Shown here piece after piece: positions 6,657-15,139 of a stretch of DNA of 64,000 nt; positions within the stretch are counted from its first letter, which is position 1; each line of letters opens with the position of its first letter. The notes beneath the pieces were generated by a model that had not been told where the DNA came from, did not search any database, and saw only the letters and a list, made by a program, of their open reading frames with translations. Both the position numbers and the translations under genes were made by a program. Location of the stretch: the NCBI GenBank assembly GCA_049653005.1, contig JBASFL010000066.1, positions 42,640 through 106,639 of the forward strand, written 5' to 3'. Source of the DNA: UBA2334 sp049653005 (GTDB taxonomy: Bacteria > Pseudomonadota > Gammaproteobacteria > Burkholderiales > Burkholderiaceae_C).

Positions 6657-9581
6657 TCAGGCCTCGGCGGGCAGGCTCACCGCCACGGCGGCCACGCGCT
6701 GTTTGAGCTGGGGCACACACGAGCCGCAGTTGGTGCCGCACTTGAGCGTGGCTTGCAACGAGGCCAGGCGTTCGGTGGGGGTGCCGGGGCAACGCGCCAG
6801 GTGTTGGTCGATGGCGCCCTGGCCCACGTTGAAGCAGGTGCAGACCTGGGGGCCTTGGGCCTGTGCCGCTTGGGCCAGCGCTGCCGGGGGTTGGCTGCCG
6901 GGCAGCAACAGCTGGCGGCCGTAGGCACCGGCGGCCAGTTCTTCTTGCAGCAGGGTTTTGATCCAGGCTTGCGAGCGGGTGTCGCCCGCCAGCAAAAAGG
7001 CGTCGAGCGTGACCGTGGTTTCGTCGGCGCTGGCCGGGCTGCGAACCAGCCGCACGGCGCGGCGCTGGCCCTGGCGGGGGTCGGCGTAGCGCAGGGTGTC
7101 GGGGGTTTGCAGGCCCATCAGGCGTTCGATGTGGTCGAGCAGCGCCGCATCGGGTGCCTGGGGGGCCGCGGCGCGGAACAACACGCCGCTGCGCTCGCGG
7201 CCGAACGGCACACAGGTGGCAAAGTCAAACTGCGGCATGAGGGCGCGCAGGGCCGCGCGGGTTTGCAGCGCGTCGTCTTCGGGCAGCCAGGCCAGGGCCA
7301 GCAGGGTCCAGGGCAGGGCGGTTTTGTCCATCCGCACCGCCGCGTGTTTGAACTCGGGCTGCTTGGAGGTGGGGCAATAGGCCGAGGTGGTGAGGGCGTT
7401 CACACCGGCCAGTGGCAGGCCGTCTGCCCCTTGGCCGCTGAGGTATTCGCTGCCCCAGTGCATGCCCATGAACACCTGGCTCAGGCCCACTTCGTCGCTG
7501 CCTTGCACAGGCACCAGCACGGTGCCGCGTTTGCTGCTCAGGCTGACCAGTTCGCCTTCGGCAAAGCCCCGGCGCGCCATGTCTTGGGGGTGCATCAGCA
7601 CCGAGGGCTCGGGCACGTGGCCAAACAGGCGGCCCAGGGTGCCGGTGCGGCTCATGCCGTGCCACTGGTCGCGCAGGCGGCCGGTGGTGAGCGAGAAGGG
7701 GAATTTCGACTCGCGGGCCTCGGCCACCGGGCGGTGGGGCACGGCGGCAAACCGGGCTTTGCCGTCTGCGGTGGGAAACACCCCGTCGGTGTACAGCCGC
7801 ACCTCACCGCCTTTGAACTCGCCCTGGGCAAATGCCGCAGATGCAGCGGGCGTGGCACTGCCGGTGGGCAGGGGCCATTGTTGGGGGCCTTGGGTGTCGA
7901 GCATGGCGTAACTCATCCCGGTGATGTCCAGGTCGCGGCCGCGTGTGCTTTCACGGTGTTCGTTCCAGACGGATTCGGGCGTGGGGTAAGGGAACAGGGT
8001 GGGCTGGCCGGGGCGCAACTGGGTTTCCAGCTTCTCCGCAAGAAGCACGCCAATGTGCCAGTCGTGCCGGGGGCCATCGCCCTGCAGGGGGTCTGCCACA
8101 GCACCGGGGTTTGCCTGGGGGGGCACCACGGCGGCGCGCACGCGGGTGATGCGGCGCTCGCTGTTGGTGACGGTGCCTTCTTTCTCGCCCCAGGTGGTGG
8201 CGGGCAGCAGCAGGTCGGCGAAGTCGCAGGTGGCCGGGGTGGCGAAGGCTTCTTGCACCACCACGAACTCGGCGCGCTCCAGGGCCCGGCGCACGGTGGT
8301 TTGGTCGGGCATGCTTTGCGCCGGGTTGGTGCAGGCAATCCACAGGGCTTTGATTTCGCCGTCGGCGGCGGCCTGGAACATGTCCACCGCGGTTTTGCCG
8401 GGTTGGCTGGGCACATCGGGCACGCCCCACAGGGCGGCCACTTCGGCGCGGTGGGCGGGGTTGGCCAGGTCGCGGTGGGCGCTCAGCAGGTTGGCCAGGC
8501 CGCCCACTTCGCGCCCGCCCATGGCGTTGGGCTGGCCGGTCAGGCTGAAGGGGCCCGCGCCGGGTTTGCCGATCTGGCCGGTGGCCAGGTGCAGGTTGAT
8601 GAGGGCGGCGTTTTTGGCCGTGCCGCTGGTGCTTTGGTTCAGGCCCTGGCAGTACAGGCTGAGGGTGGGGGTGCGTGCGCCGCCGTCCACGCCAGCAAAC
8701 CACTTTGCGGCGGTGAACAAATCGGCCTTGGGCAGGCCACACACCTGGGCCACGTGGTCGGGGGTGTATTCGCGCACCAGGGCTTTCAGGCCTTCAAAGC
8801 CGGTGGTGTGGGCGTCGATGTAGGCCGAGTCCAGCCAGCCTTCCCACAGCATGGTGTGCAGCAGGCCGTGGAACAGCGCCACGTCGGTGCCGGGTTGCAG
8901 GGGCAGAAACAGGTCGGCGCTGCTGGCGGTGTCGGTGCGCCGGGGGTCGGCCACGATGACCTTCATGCCCGGGTTGGCGGCGCGCGCGTCTTCAATGCGC
9001 CTGAACAAAATGGGGTGGGCCCAGGCGGCGTTGCTGCCCGCAATGAACAGCGTCTGCGCGTGGTTCACGTCGTCGTAGCAGGCGGGCGGTGCGTCGGCCC
9101 CCAGCGTGAGCTTGTAGCCCGCCACGGCGCTGCTCATGCACAGGCGCGAGTTGGTGTCGATGTTGTTGGTGCCCAGCAGACCTTTGGCCAGCTTGTTGAA
9201 CACGTAATAGTCTTCCGTCAGCAGCTGGCCGCTGACGTAAAAACCCACCGCGTCGGGGCCGTGTTCGCGCACGATGGCAGTGATCTTGTCAGCCGCCAAG
9301 TCGAGCGCGGCGTTCCAGCCCAGCGGGGTGGTGGGACCGCCGCGTTGCAGGCGTTGCAGGGGTTGCAGCAGCCTAGCTTGGCGGTGGATGGCGGCCGTGG
9401 CGGTGTGGGCCAGGGTGGAGCCTTTGGTGCACAGGCGACCGAAGTTGGCGGGGTGGTCTGGGTCACCCTTGACGCCCACGATCTGCTGGCCCACCGATTC
9501 GATGATGACCCCGCAGCCCACCCCGCAATAGGGGCAGGTGGAACGGGTGGTCCGGGCGGTGCCGGTGTCTGCGGGGGCCAT
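6657..9581 (-). CDS. nasA: Assimilatory nitrate reductase, catalytic subunit
   Basis: 974 residues; a cytoplasmic molybdopterin oxidoreductase reducing nitrate to nitrite. A longer frame reaches 9833, but the ATG at 9581 follows GGAGGAGACACACCC, a very good ribosome binding site. N-terminal cysteines 16, 19, 23 and 51 (CPYCGVGC ... RLCTKG) bind a [4Fe-4S] cluster; the large Mo-bisMGD domains follow (SRLCMSSAVAGYK, GQPNAMGGREVGG) with a C-terminal molydopterin dinucleotide-binding region (FPFSLTTGRLRDQWH). The last ~60 residues form a BFD-like [2Fe-2S] domain (VCTCFNVGQGAID, LKCGTNCGSC), as in Klebsiella-type NasA. No separate diaphorase subunit is seen here, so the electron donor is unknown. 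It lies downstream of nirD in the nirB unit. Confidence 0.95.
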   Translation of the reverse strand: MAPADTGTARTTRSTCPYCGVGCGVIIESVGQQIVGVKGDPDHPANFGRLCTKGSTLAHTATAAIHRQARLLQPLQRLQRGGPTTPLGWNAALDLAADKITAIVREHGPDAVGFYVSGQLLTEDYYVFNKLAKGLLGTNNIDTNSRLCMSSAVAGYKLTLGADAPPACYDDVNHAQTLFIAGSNAAWAHPILFRRIEDARAANPGMKVIVADPRRTDTASSADLFLPLQPGTDVALFHGLLHTMLWEGWLDSAYIDAHTTGFEGLKALVREYTPDHVAQVCGLPKADLFTAAKWFAGVDGGARTPTLSLYCQGLNQSTSGTAKNAALINLHLATGQIGKPGAGPFSLTGQPNAMGGREVGGLANLLSAHRDLANPAHRAEVAALWGVPDVPSQPGKTAVDMFQAAADGEIKALWIACTNPAQSMPDQTTVRRALERAEFVVVQEAFATPATCDFADLLLPATTWGEKEGTVTNSERRITRVRAAVVPPQANPGAVADPLQGDGPRHDWHIGVLLAEKLETQLRPGQPTLFPYPTPESVWNEHRESTRGRDLDITGMSYAMLDTQGPQQWPLPTGSATPAASAAFAQGEFKGGEVRLYTDGVFPTADGKARFAAVPHRPVAEARESKFPFSLTTGRLRDQWHGMSRTGTLGRLFGHVPEPSVLMHPQDMARRGFAEGELVSLSSKRGTVLVPVQGSDEVGLSQVFMGMHWGSEYLSGQGADGLPLAGVNALTTSAYCPTSKQPEFKHAAVRMDKTALPWTLLALAWLPEDDALQTRAALRALMPQFDFATCVPFGRERSGVLFRAAAPQAPDAALLDHIERLMGLQTPDTLRYADPRQGQRRAVRLVRSPASADETTVTLDAFLLAGDTRSQAWIKTLLQEELAAGAYGRQLLLPGSQPPAALAQAAQAQGPQVCTCFNVGQGAIDQHLARCPGTPTERLASLQATLKCGTNCGSCVPQLKQRVAAVAVSLPAEA

Positions 9582-9634
9582 GGGTGTGTCTCCTCCAGCG
9601 GTCGGGTGTGTGTGCGGTTGTGGTCTGCGGCGGG

Positions 9635-10054
9635 TCAGCTGCAGCTGGTGCCTGCGCAACGGCGGGCGGGCCCGGCGTCCTGGGATCGCCGGGCTGGGCC
9701 GGCGATGGGGCGGGTTAGGTCGGTGCCCACGGTGGCCAGTTCTTCTTCGCTCAGGAACACCTGGCCGTTGTCCACCTTCACGGCAAAGGCGGGGGTGCTG
9801 CCTTCGTCGGGAGCGGCGGCCTGGCCGTTGCACAGGCCGATGGTCCAGTTGTGCAGCGGGCAGGCCACGCTGGTGCCGAACACAATGCCCTGGCTCAGAG
9901 GCCCGCCTTTGTGGGGGCAGCGGTCGAGCAGGGCGAACACCTCGCCCGCGTCGTTTTTGAACACGGCCACGTCCAGCCCCACGGGGCGGGACACGCGGCG
10001 CGAGCCCAGGGTGGGGATGTCTTCAACGGTGCAAATGGCTTTCCAGGTGGTCAT
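9635..10054 (-). CDS. nirD: Nitrite reductase (NADH) small subunit, Rieske-type
   Basis: 139 residues, partner of NirB in reducing nitrite to ammonium with NADH in the cytoplasm. The fold is Rieske-like and the full ligand set C-x-H ... C-x2-H is present (CPHKGGPL, then CPLHNW), whereas some NirD proteins such as that of E. coli lack these residues; this one may therefore hold a [2Fe-2S] cluster. After the normal end of the domain there is a short Arg/Ala/Pro-rich tail ending in CAGTSCS that I do not recognise. It is separated from nirB by the secreted PilJ-domain gene, and nasA starts 53 bp further on, all in one orientation. Confidence 0.94.
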   Translation of the reverse strand: MTTWKAICTVEDIPTLGSRRVSRPVGLDVAVFKNDAGEVFALLDRCPHKGGPLSQGIVFGTSVACPLHNWTIGLCNGQAAAPDEGSTPAFAVKVDNGQVFLSEEELATVGTDLTRPIAGPARRSQDAGPARRCAGTSCS

Positions 10055-10072
10055 GGTGATTCCTTGTTTTGT

Positions 10073-10128
10073 GTAGCTTGAAAGTGAATACCATCAAGCG
10101 CCAGAGGCATTTTTGGTCTTGATTTTGG
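10073..10128 (+). repeat. Dispersed ~50-bp repeat, copy B (intergenic)
   Basis: Reads GTAGCTTGAAAGTGAATACC then ATCAAGCGCCAGAGGCATTT and fills most of the 78-bp gap between the PilJ-domain gene and nirD. It is nearly the same as copy D at 51570 over the block ATCAAGCGCCAGAGGCA. Confidence 0.75.
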
Positions 10129-10132
10129 GTGG

Positions 10133-10912
10133 TCAGGTTTTCACGGCGGCATACAGGCCGGTGACCGCGTCCATCACGCTCAGCAGGTTTTCGCTGGCCA
10201 CAAACACCTCGGCCCCTGACTTGGCCGAACGGCTGGCGTTTTGCATGCGTTGCAGGGCCGCGTCGAAAAACACCCACTGCCCGTCGGCCAGTTGCAGCGA
10301 TTCTTTGATGCGCGCGGTGGCCTCGGGCGCTTGGCGCAGCAGGTCTTGTGCGCCGATGAACTCGGTGCGGGCCTTGGCAATTTCGGTGGTGGCGGTCTCG
10401 GGCTCCACCGGCAGCGTGGCGGCCAGGTAGAACTTGGCCATGCGCTGGCTGAGCATGCGCTGGCGACCGGCCACGTTCACCAGCTTGCCCACGGGTTTGC
10501 CCAGTGCGGCCTCGTATTGCACCGTGCCCTGGTGGGCCAGGGCCAGCACCTTGGCGTCGCTGGCCAGCAGGGCGGCGGCCCTTGCTTTGGCCGGTGCAGC
10601 GCCCACCAGCGCGGCTTTGTGCTCGCTCCAGGTGGCCTCCAGCTTTTGGTAGGTGTCGCGCAGCTCAGGCGTGGGGGCGTAGGCCTTCAGCTCCACCAGT
10701 TGGCGGTCGAACAGGGCCATGGACTTGTCCAGCACGGCCTGGGCGGCGGCGGGCTCGATGCCGTGCACCAGGGCCAGCCAGGCTTTGCCCATGCGCTGGC
10801 TGAGCATGCGCTGGCGGCCCGCCTTGTTGATGGCATCGCTCAGGTCAAGCACCTGGGCCTGCGTGGGCAGGGCCAGTGCGGCGGCAGACAGCAGCAGGGT
10901 GCGGCGCAGCAT
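10133..10912 (-). CDS. Secreted double PilJ-domain protein in the nirBD operon
   Basis: 259 residues. The first ~20 residues form a signal peptide (MLRRTLLLSAAALALPTQA), so the protein is probably periplasmic. The rest is two related modules, each opening with the same motif: AGRQRMLSQRM at residues 31-41 and 148-158. This is the hallmark of the PilJ / type IV pili methyl-accepting chemotaxis N-terminal domain, related to the nitrate-sensing region of NarX-type proteins. No membrane anchor, kinase or output domain follows. It starts 10 bp after the nirB stop, with its GAGG overlapping that stop, so it is translated within the nitrite reductase operon. I infer binding or sensing of nitrate or nitrite in the periplasm; this is unproven. 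Confidence 0.8.
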   Translation of the reverse strand: MLRRTLLLSAAALALPTQAQVLDLSDAINKAGRQRMLSQRMGKAWLALVHGIEPAAAQAVLDKSMALFDRQLVELKAYAPTPELRDTYQKLEATWSEHKAALVGAAPAKARAAALLASDAKVLALAHQGTVQYEAALGKPVGKLVNVAGRQRMLSQRMAKFYLAATLPVEPETATTEIAKARTEFIGAQDLLRQAPEATARIKESLQLADGQWVFFDAALQRMQNASRSAKSGAEVFVASENLLSVMDAVTGLYAAVKT

Positions 10913-10922
10913 GGTGGTGGCC

Positions 10923-13394
10923 TCAGGCGGTGATGGCGTTGAACTGGCGGGTGTCCACGGCGGCTTCCTTGAAGTCAAACCAGGGGTCGGGCTCGCCGTC
11001 CAGCGCAAACTGCAGTTGCTCCCACAGGGCTTTGCGGCCGGCGTGGTCGTCCAGGATTTTTTTCTTGACGTAGTCCAGGCCCACGCGGCTGACGTAGTGC
11101 ACGGTGCGCTCCAAGTACCAGCCTTCCTGGCGGTACAGCTCAATGAAGGCGCCGGTGTACTCCAGCACCTCTTCGGCGGTTTTGAGCTTGGTGAAAAAGT
11201 GGGCCACCTCGGTTTTGATGCCGCCGTTGCCGGCCACGTACATCTCCCAGCCGCTGTCCACACCGATGATGCCCACGTCTTTGATGCCCGCCTCGGCGCA
11301 GTTGCGCGGGCAACCGCTCACGGCGTACTTCACTTTGTGCGGGGCGTACATGCGCCACATGGCGCGCTCCAGGTCTTTGCCCATTTGGGTGCTGTCCTGG
11401 GTGCCCATGCGGCACCACTCTGAGCCGACACAGGTTTTGACGGTGCGCAGCGCCTTGGCGTAGGCGTGGCCGCTGGGCATGCCAATGTCTTTCCACACGG
11501 CTTGCAGGTCTTCCTTCTTCACACCCAGCAGGTCAATGCGCTGTCCGCCCGTGACCTTGACGGTGGGGATGTTGTATTTGTCCACCGCGTCGGCAATGCG
11601 GCGCAGCTCGCTGGCCGTGGTTTCGCCACCCCACATGCGGGGAATGACGCTGTAGGTGCCGTCTTTCTGGATGTTGGCGTGGCTGCGCTCGTTGATGGCG
11701 CGGCTTTGCGGGTCGTCTTTCGCCTCTTTGGGCCAGGTGCTGGTGACGTAGTAGTTGACGGCCGGGCGGCAGCTGGGGCAACCGTTGGGGGTTTTCCAGT
11801 TCAGCGCTTTGAACACGCTGCCAATGGTCAGCAGCTTGCTGCCGTCGGGCTGCACGGTGCGGATGGCGTCGCGCACCGCCTGGTGGCCGTGTTCGGTGCA
11901 GCCGCACATGGCTTTCAGCTTGGGCGTGGCCGAGTAATCGCCCCCGGCGGTGAACATGATGAGCTGTTCCACCAAGCCGGTGCAGCTGCCGCAGCTGGCA
12001 CTGGCTTTGGTGTGTTTGCGCACCTCTTCCAGCGTGAACAGGCCTTTGTCTTTGATGGCTTTGCAGATGCTGCCCTTGGTCACGCCGTTGCAGCCGCAGA
12101 CCTCGTCGGTGTCGGCCATGGCGGCGGCCTTGTTGTGGCCCTGGTGGCCCACGTCGCCGATGTTGCTTTCGCCAAACATCAGCTTGTCGCGGATGTCTTT
12201 GATGCTGCGGCCGTCGCGCAGCAGCTTGAAGTAGTAGCTGCCGTCCACGGTGTCGCCGTACAGGCAGGCGCCCACCAGCTTGTCGTTTTGCAGCACCAGC
12301 TTTTTGTACACGCCGCCAAAGGGGTCGGACATGACGATTTCTTCGGTGCCCTCGCCGCCCTGGAAGTTGCCGGCGGAAAACAGGTCAATGCCGGTGACCT
12401 TGAGCTTGGTGCTGGTCAGGCTGCCGGTGTAGCGGCCAATGCCGAACTCGGCCAGGTGGTTGGCCAGCACTTTGCCCTGCTCGAACAGCGGGGCCACCAG
12501 GCCATAGGCAATGCCCCGGTGCGCCGCGCACTCGCCCACGGCGTAAATGCGGGGGTCGGTGGTGGTTTGCAGCGTGTCGCTCACCACAATGCCGCGATTG
12601 ACGTGCAGCTTCATGGCCTCGGCCAGCGTGGTGTTGGGGCGGATGCCCACGGCCATCACCACCAGGTCGGCGGGCACTTCGGTGCCGTCTTTGAACTGGA
12701 TGGCCTTGACCCTGCCACCCTTGCCGCCGTCTTGATCGCCCACCAGGGCCTGGGTGTTGGCCCCGATCAGGAATTGCATGCCGCGCTCTTCCAGCGACTT
12801 TTGCAGCAGTTTGCCCGCCACGTCGTCGAGCTGGCGCTCCATCAGCCAGGGCGACACGTGCACCACGCTCACGCTCATGCCGCGTTTCATCAGGCCGTTG
12901 GCCGCTTCCAGGCCCAGCAGACCGCCGCCGATCACCACCGCGTGTTTGTAGGTGGTGGCCGCGTCGATCATGGCCTGCGTGTCGGCAATGTCGCGGTAGG
13001 CCAGCACGCCTTCCAGGTCTTTGCCGGGAATGGGCAGGATGAACGGGTTGGAGCCCGTGGCCATGATGAGCCGGTCGTAAGCCACCGAGGTGGTGTCACC
13101 CGCGGCGTTGGTGGCGTGCACCACGCGCTTGACGCGGTCCACCTGCGTCACGGTCCAGCCCGCGTGCAGGGTGATGCCGTTGTCGGTGTACCAAGCCCAG
13201 TCGTTCAGGATGATTTCATCCAGCGTCTGTTCGCCCGCCAACACAGGGCTCAACAAAATGCGGTTGTAGTTGGGGTGCGGCTCGGCACCGAACACGGTGA
13301 TGTTGTAGAGCTCGGGCGCAATTTTCAGCAGCTCTTCCAGCGTGCGCACGCCGGCCATGCCGTTGCCGATCATGACGAGGTTCATTTTTTTCAT
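10923..13394 (-). CDS. nirB: Nitrite reductase (NADH) large subunit
   Basis: 823 residues, a typical NirB length. It takes electrons from NADH through FAD and Fe-S centres to siroheme and reduces nitrite to ammonium. The frame is open to 14540, but the ATG at 13394 (MKKMNLVMIGNGMAG) has GGAGC upstream and begins exactly at the FAD-binding motif. Further features: NAD site VVIGGGLLGLEAANG, BFD-type [2Fe-2S] region (VCGCNGVTKGSICKAI, CGSCTG), and the siroheme/[4Fe-4S] cysteines in TCVGSEWC and SGCPRNC. It is the first gene of the unit nirB - PilJ protein - nirD - nasA - ybiB - cobA. A ~220-base leader with a sigma-54 promoter and ANTAR-type hairpins precedes it. Confidence 0.97.
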   Translation of the reverse strand: MKKMNLVMIGNGMAGVRTLEELLKIAPELYNITVFGAEPHPNYNRILLSPVLAGEQTLDEIILNDWAWYTDNGITLHAGWTVTQVDRVKRVVHATNAAGDTTSVAYDRLIMATGSNPFILPIPGKDLEGVLAYRDIADTQAMIDAATTYKHAVVIGGGLLGLEAANGLMKRGMSVSVVHVSPWLMERQLDDVAGKLLQKSLEERGMQFLIGANTQALVGDQDGGKGGRVKAIQFKDGTEVPADLVVMAVGIRPNTTLAEAMKLHVNRGIVVSDTLQTTTDPRIYAVGECAAHRGIAYGLVAPLFEQGKVLANHLAEFGIGRYTGSLTSTKLKVTGIDLFSAGNFQGGEGTEEIVMSDPFGGVYKKLVLQNDKLVGACLYGDTVDGSYYFKLLRDGRSIKDIRDKLMFGESNIGDVGHQGHNKAAAMADTDEVCGCNGVTKGSICKAIKDKGLFTLEEVRKHTKASASCGSCTGLVEQLIMFTAGGDYSATPKLKAMCGCTEHGHQAVRDAIRTVQPDGSKLLTIGSVFKALNWKTPNGCPSCRPAVNYYVTSTWPKEAKDDPQSRAINERSHANIQKDGTYSVIPRMWGGETTASELRRIADAVDKYNIPTVKVTGGQRIDLLGVKKEDLQAVWKDIGMPSGHAYAKALRTVKTCVGSEWCRMGTQDSTQMGKDLERAMWRMYAPHKVKYAVSGCPRNCAEAGIKDVGIIGVDSGWEMYVAGNGGIKTEVAHFFTKLKTAEEVLEYTGAFIELYRQEGWYLERTVHYVSRVGLDYVKKKILDDHAGRKALWEQLQFALDGEPDPWFDFKEAAVDTRQFNAITA

Positions 13395-13520
13395 CGTGGC
13401 TGCTCCAAAAGTGAAAGACGTGGTTGGTGTGCAAACCCCATGCCCGCAAAGGAATGGCCGGACGCGTGGCCGCCGGGCTGGGGGTGTCAAAGGGTTGCTC
13501 TGGCGGTTCGGCCAAAGTCG

Positions 13521-13614
13521 GGCACTCAGCGGTGAGTGCCGGGTCGCATCAGCGCACGTCGTTGTGCGCGTGCCCGGGGTGTGAAACCCCGGGGCGGGGC
13601 GCGTCGTTACGCCC
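13521..13614 (-). promoter_or_regulatory. Predicted ANTAR-target hairpins in the nirB leader
   Basis: On the transcribed minus strand three hairpins have six-base loops with A at position 1 and G at position 4. First (13597-13614): arms GGGCGT and GCGCCC, loop AACGAC. Second (13552-13569): arms GCGCAC and GTGCGC, loop AACGAC. Third (13521-13540): arms GGCACTC and GAGTGCC, loop ACCGCT. Between the first two lies a strong plain hairpin (13573-13593, arms CCCGGGGT and ACCCCGGG). ANTAR proteins are known to bind paired hairpins of this class and prevent termination. No U-rich terminator is clear here; a long GC stem at 13436-13484 followed by GTTTGC is the best candidate. The rest of the 399-bp gap to the divergent gene holds nothing else I can name. 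Confidence 0.7.
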
Positions 13615-13625
13615 GCTGTGTACCA

Positions 13626-13641
13626 AGCAAAACCTGTGCCA
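13626..13641 (-). promoter_or_regulatory. Sigma-54 promoter of the nirB operon
   Basis: Minus strand reads TGGCAC, five bases (AGGTT), TTGCT: an exact match to the RpoN -24/-12 consensus TGGCAC-N5-TTGCW. The predicted start of transcription, about 12 bases downstream of the -12 GC, falls within two bases of the first ANTAR-type hairpin (13614). Confidence 0.75.
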
Positions 13642-13793
13642 ATTTTTCCAACTGTGGCGACCGTGGCGCGGAAATGCCGTGTGGGGGTTGTGCGGTGGGG
13701 GCCTGCGGCCGGGCGAGTGCTGGCACACTTTGGGCCCCGGGCCGCCTGCGCACCTTGTGTTGCCCCGTTTTTCACCCGATTGGCTGGTGTTTC

Positions 13794-15071
13794 ATGACCT
13801 CTGTTGTGCTTTGTTTGAATGACCCCCGCCACCAGGCGGCGTGGGCCGCCGAGTGCGGGGCGGCGGGGTTGCAGGTGCTTGCGGTTGTGCACGGCACCGC
13901 CAGCTTGGTGCGCAGCGTGGTGCAACACGCACCAAATGTGGTGGTGCTGGACGAGCCGGCGTTGTCCGACGGGCTGTTCAAACACACCCGGGCCTTGGCC
14001 GACACGGCCCCTTGCCCGGTGCTGGTGTTCACCCACGACACCGACGCCGACCGCATGGCCCAGGCGCTGGACGCCGGCATTCACACCCTGGTGGTGAACG
14101 GCCAGGCCGCCCAGCGCCTGCGTGGCCTGGTGCAATTGGCCCAGGCCCGTTTTCAGCGCGACAAGGCCTTGGCCGACGCGCTGGCCGACGTCACCCAGCG
14201 GCTGGAAGAGCGCAAAGCGGTGGACCGCGCCAAAGGCATCCTGATGCACGCACGCCAGGTGTCGGACGACGACGCTTTTCGCATGTTGCGCACGGCCTCC
14301 ATGCAAACCAACCAGCGGCTGGGGCAGGTGTCGGCACACATCATCCAGTCGGCGCGGCTGGCCGACAGCGTGAACCGCTCGGGCCAGCTGCGCATGCTGT
14401 CGCAGCGGCTGGTCAAGCTGTATGTGTTGCAACTCGCGGGGGTGCAGGCGGCGCAGCACCGCCAGGGCTTGAAAGAATCGGTGCAGCGCATCGACGCCAA
14501 CTTGGCCGTGCTGGAGAAAAACGTGTCCCACGCCACACACGGCGACCTGTTGGCCCAGGTGGTGGCATCGTGGGGGCAGCTCAAGCGGGTGGCCCAGTCA
14601 ACGCCCCAGGTGGGCCAGTTGCTGCCGCTCGATGACCTGGCCGAGCGCCTGCTGCAAGACGCCGAGCGCCTGACCGGTCACCTGGAAAACGCCGGTGCCA
14701 CCGCCCCGCTGCGCGTGCTCAACCAGGCGGGGCGCCAGCGCATGCTGTCGCAGCGCTGCGCCAAGCTGGCCTTGCTCGGGGCGGTGGGCGAATCGACGGC
14801 GTCCCAACGCTGGCGCGATGCGCTGGCCGACGCCCAAACCGAGTTCGACCGCACCCTGACCTACCTGGGCGGGCTGCCGCTGTCCACCGCCGACATCCGC
14901 CAGGGGCTGGACGCCGCCGCGTCCGATTGGCAAGACATGCTGCTGGGCGTGCGCGAGGCCCACCACCCCGTGGGGCGCGAGCGCGTGGCCGTGGCCAGCG
15001 AGTCGCTGCTGGCGGTGTTTGAAACCTTGTCGGACCACTACGAACACAGCATGCAAATGCTGGTGGGCTGA
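13794..15071 (+). CDS. Pseudo-receiver-ANTAR regulator fused to two PilJ domains
   Basis: 425 residues from the ATG at 13794; the upstream open frame from 13536 overlaps the nirB control region and has no features. Residues 1-120 look like a receiver that has lost most acidic-pocket residues (start VVLCLND, Asp53 in VVVLDEP, no conserved Lys), as in other pseudo-receivers. Residues ~130-186 are an ANTAR RNA-binding domain (ERKAVDRAKGILMHAR ... AFRMLRTASMQTNQRL). Two PilJ-like modules follow, opening with SGQLRMLSQRL (~196) and AGRQRMLSQRC (~312). There is no signal or membrane segment, so any ligand is cytoplasmic. It is divergent from nirB, whose leader has ANTAR-type hairpins, and is followed by the PP2C/kinase gene. 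I infer a nitrate- or nitrite-responsive antiterminator. Confidence 0.85.
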   Translation: MTSVVLCLNDPRHQAAWAAECGAAGLQVLAVVHGTASLVRSVVQHAPNVVVLDEPALSDGLFKHTRALADTAPCPVLVFTHDTDADRMAQALDAGIHTLVVNGQAAQRLRGLVQLAQARFQRDKALADALADVTQRLEERKAVDRAKGILMHARQVSDDDAFRMLRTASMQTNQRLGQVSAHIIQSARLADSVNRSGQLRMLSQRLVKLYVLQLAGVQAAQHRQGLKESVQRIDANLAVLEKNVSHATHGDLLAQVVASWGQLKRVAQSTPQVGQLLPLDDLAERLLQDAERLTGHLENAGATAPLRVLNQAGRQRMLSQRCAKLALLGAVGESTASQRWRDALADAQTEFDRTLTYLGGLPLSTADIRQGLDAAASDWQDMLLGVREAHHPVGRERVAVASESLLAVFETLSDHYEHSMQMLVG

Positions 15072-15139
15072 CGGGGGCGGCCGTTGGTTCCGGTCCCGCT
15101 GCACCAAGTTTGGGCACTGAACTTGCTTGGCCCTGGTGC

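Noticed and set aside
6615..10076. Very long open frame on the plus strand (over 1100 codons)
   Set aside because: It is a shadow of nasA and nirD in GC-rich DNA: it crosses gene borders, is rich in Gly/His/Ala without domains, and has no ribosome binding site.
13521..13540. The third nirB-leader hairpin read on the plus strand also has an A1/G4 loop (AGCGGT), suggesting a target for the divergent ANTAR-PilJ transcript
   Set aside because: It lies about 250 bases before that gene without a promoter or a second hairpin on that strand; the minus-strand reading is supported by two more hairpins and a sigma-54 element.
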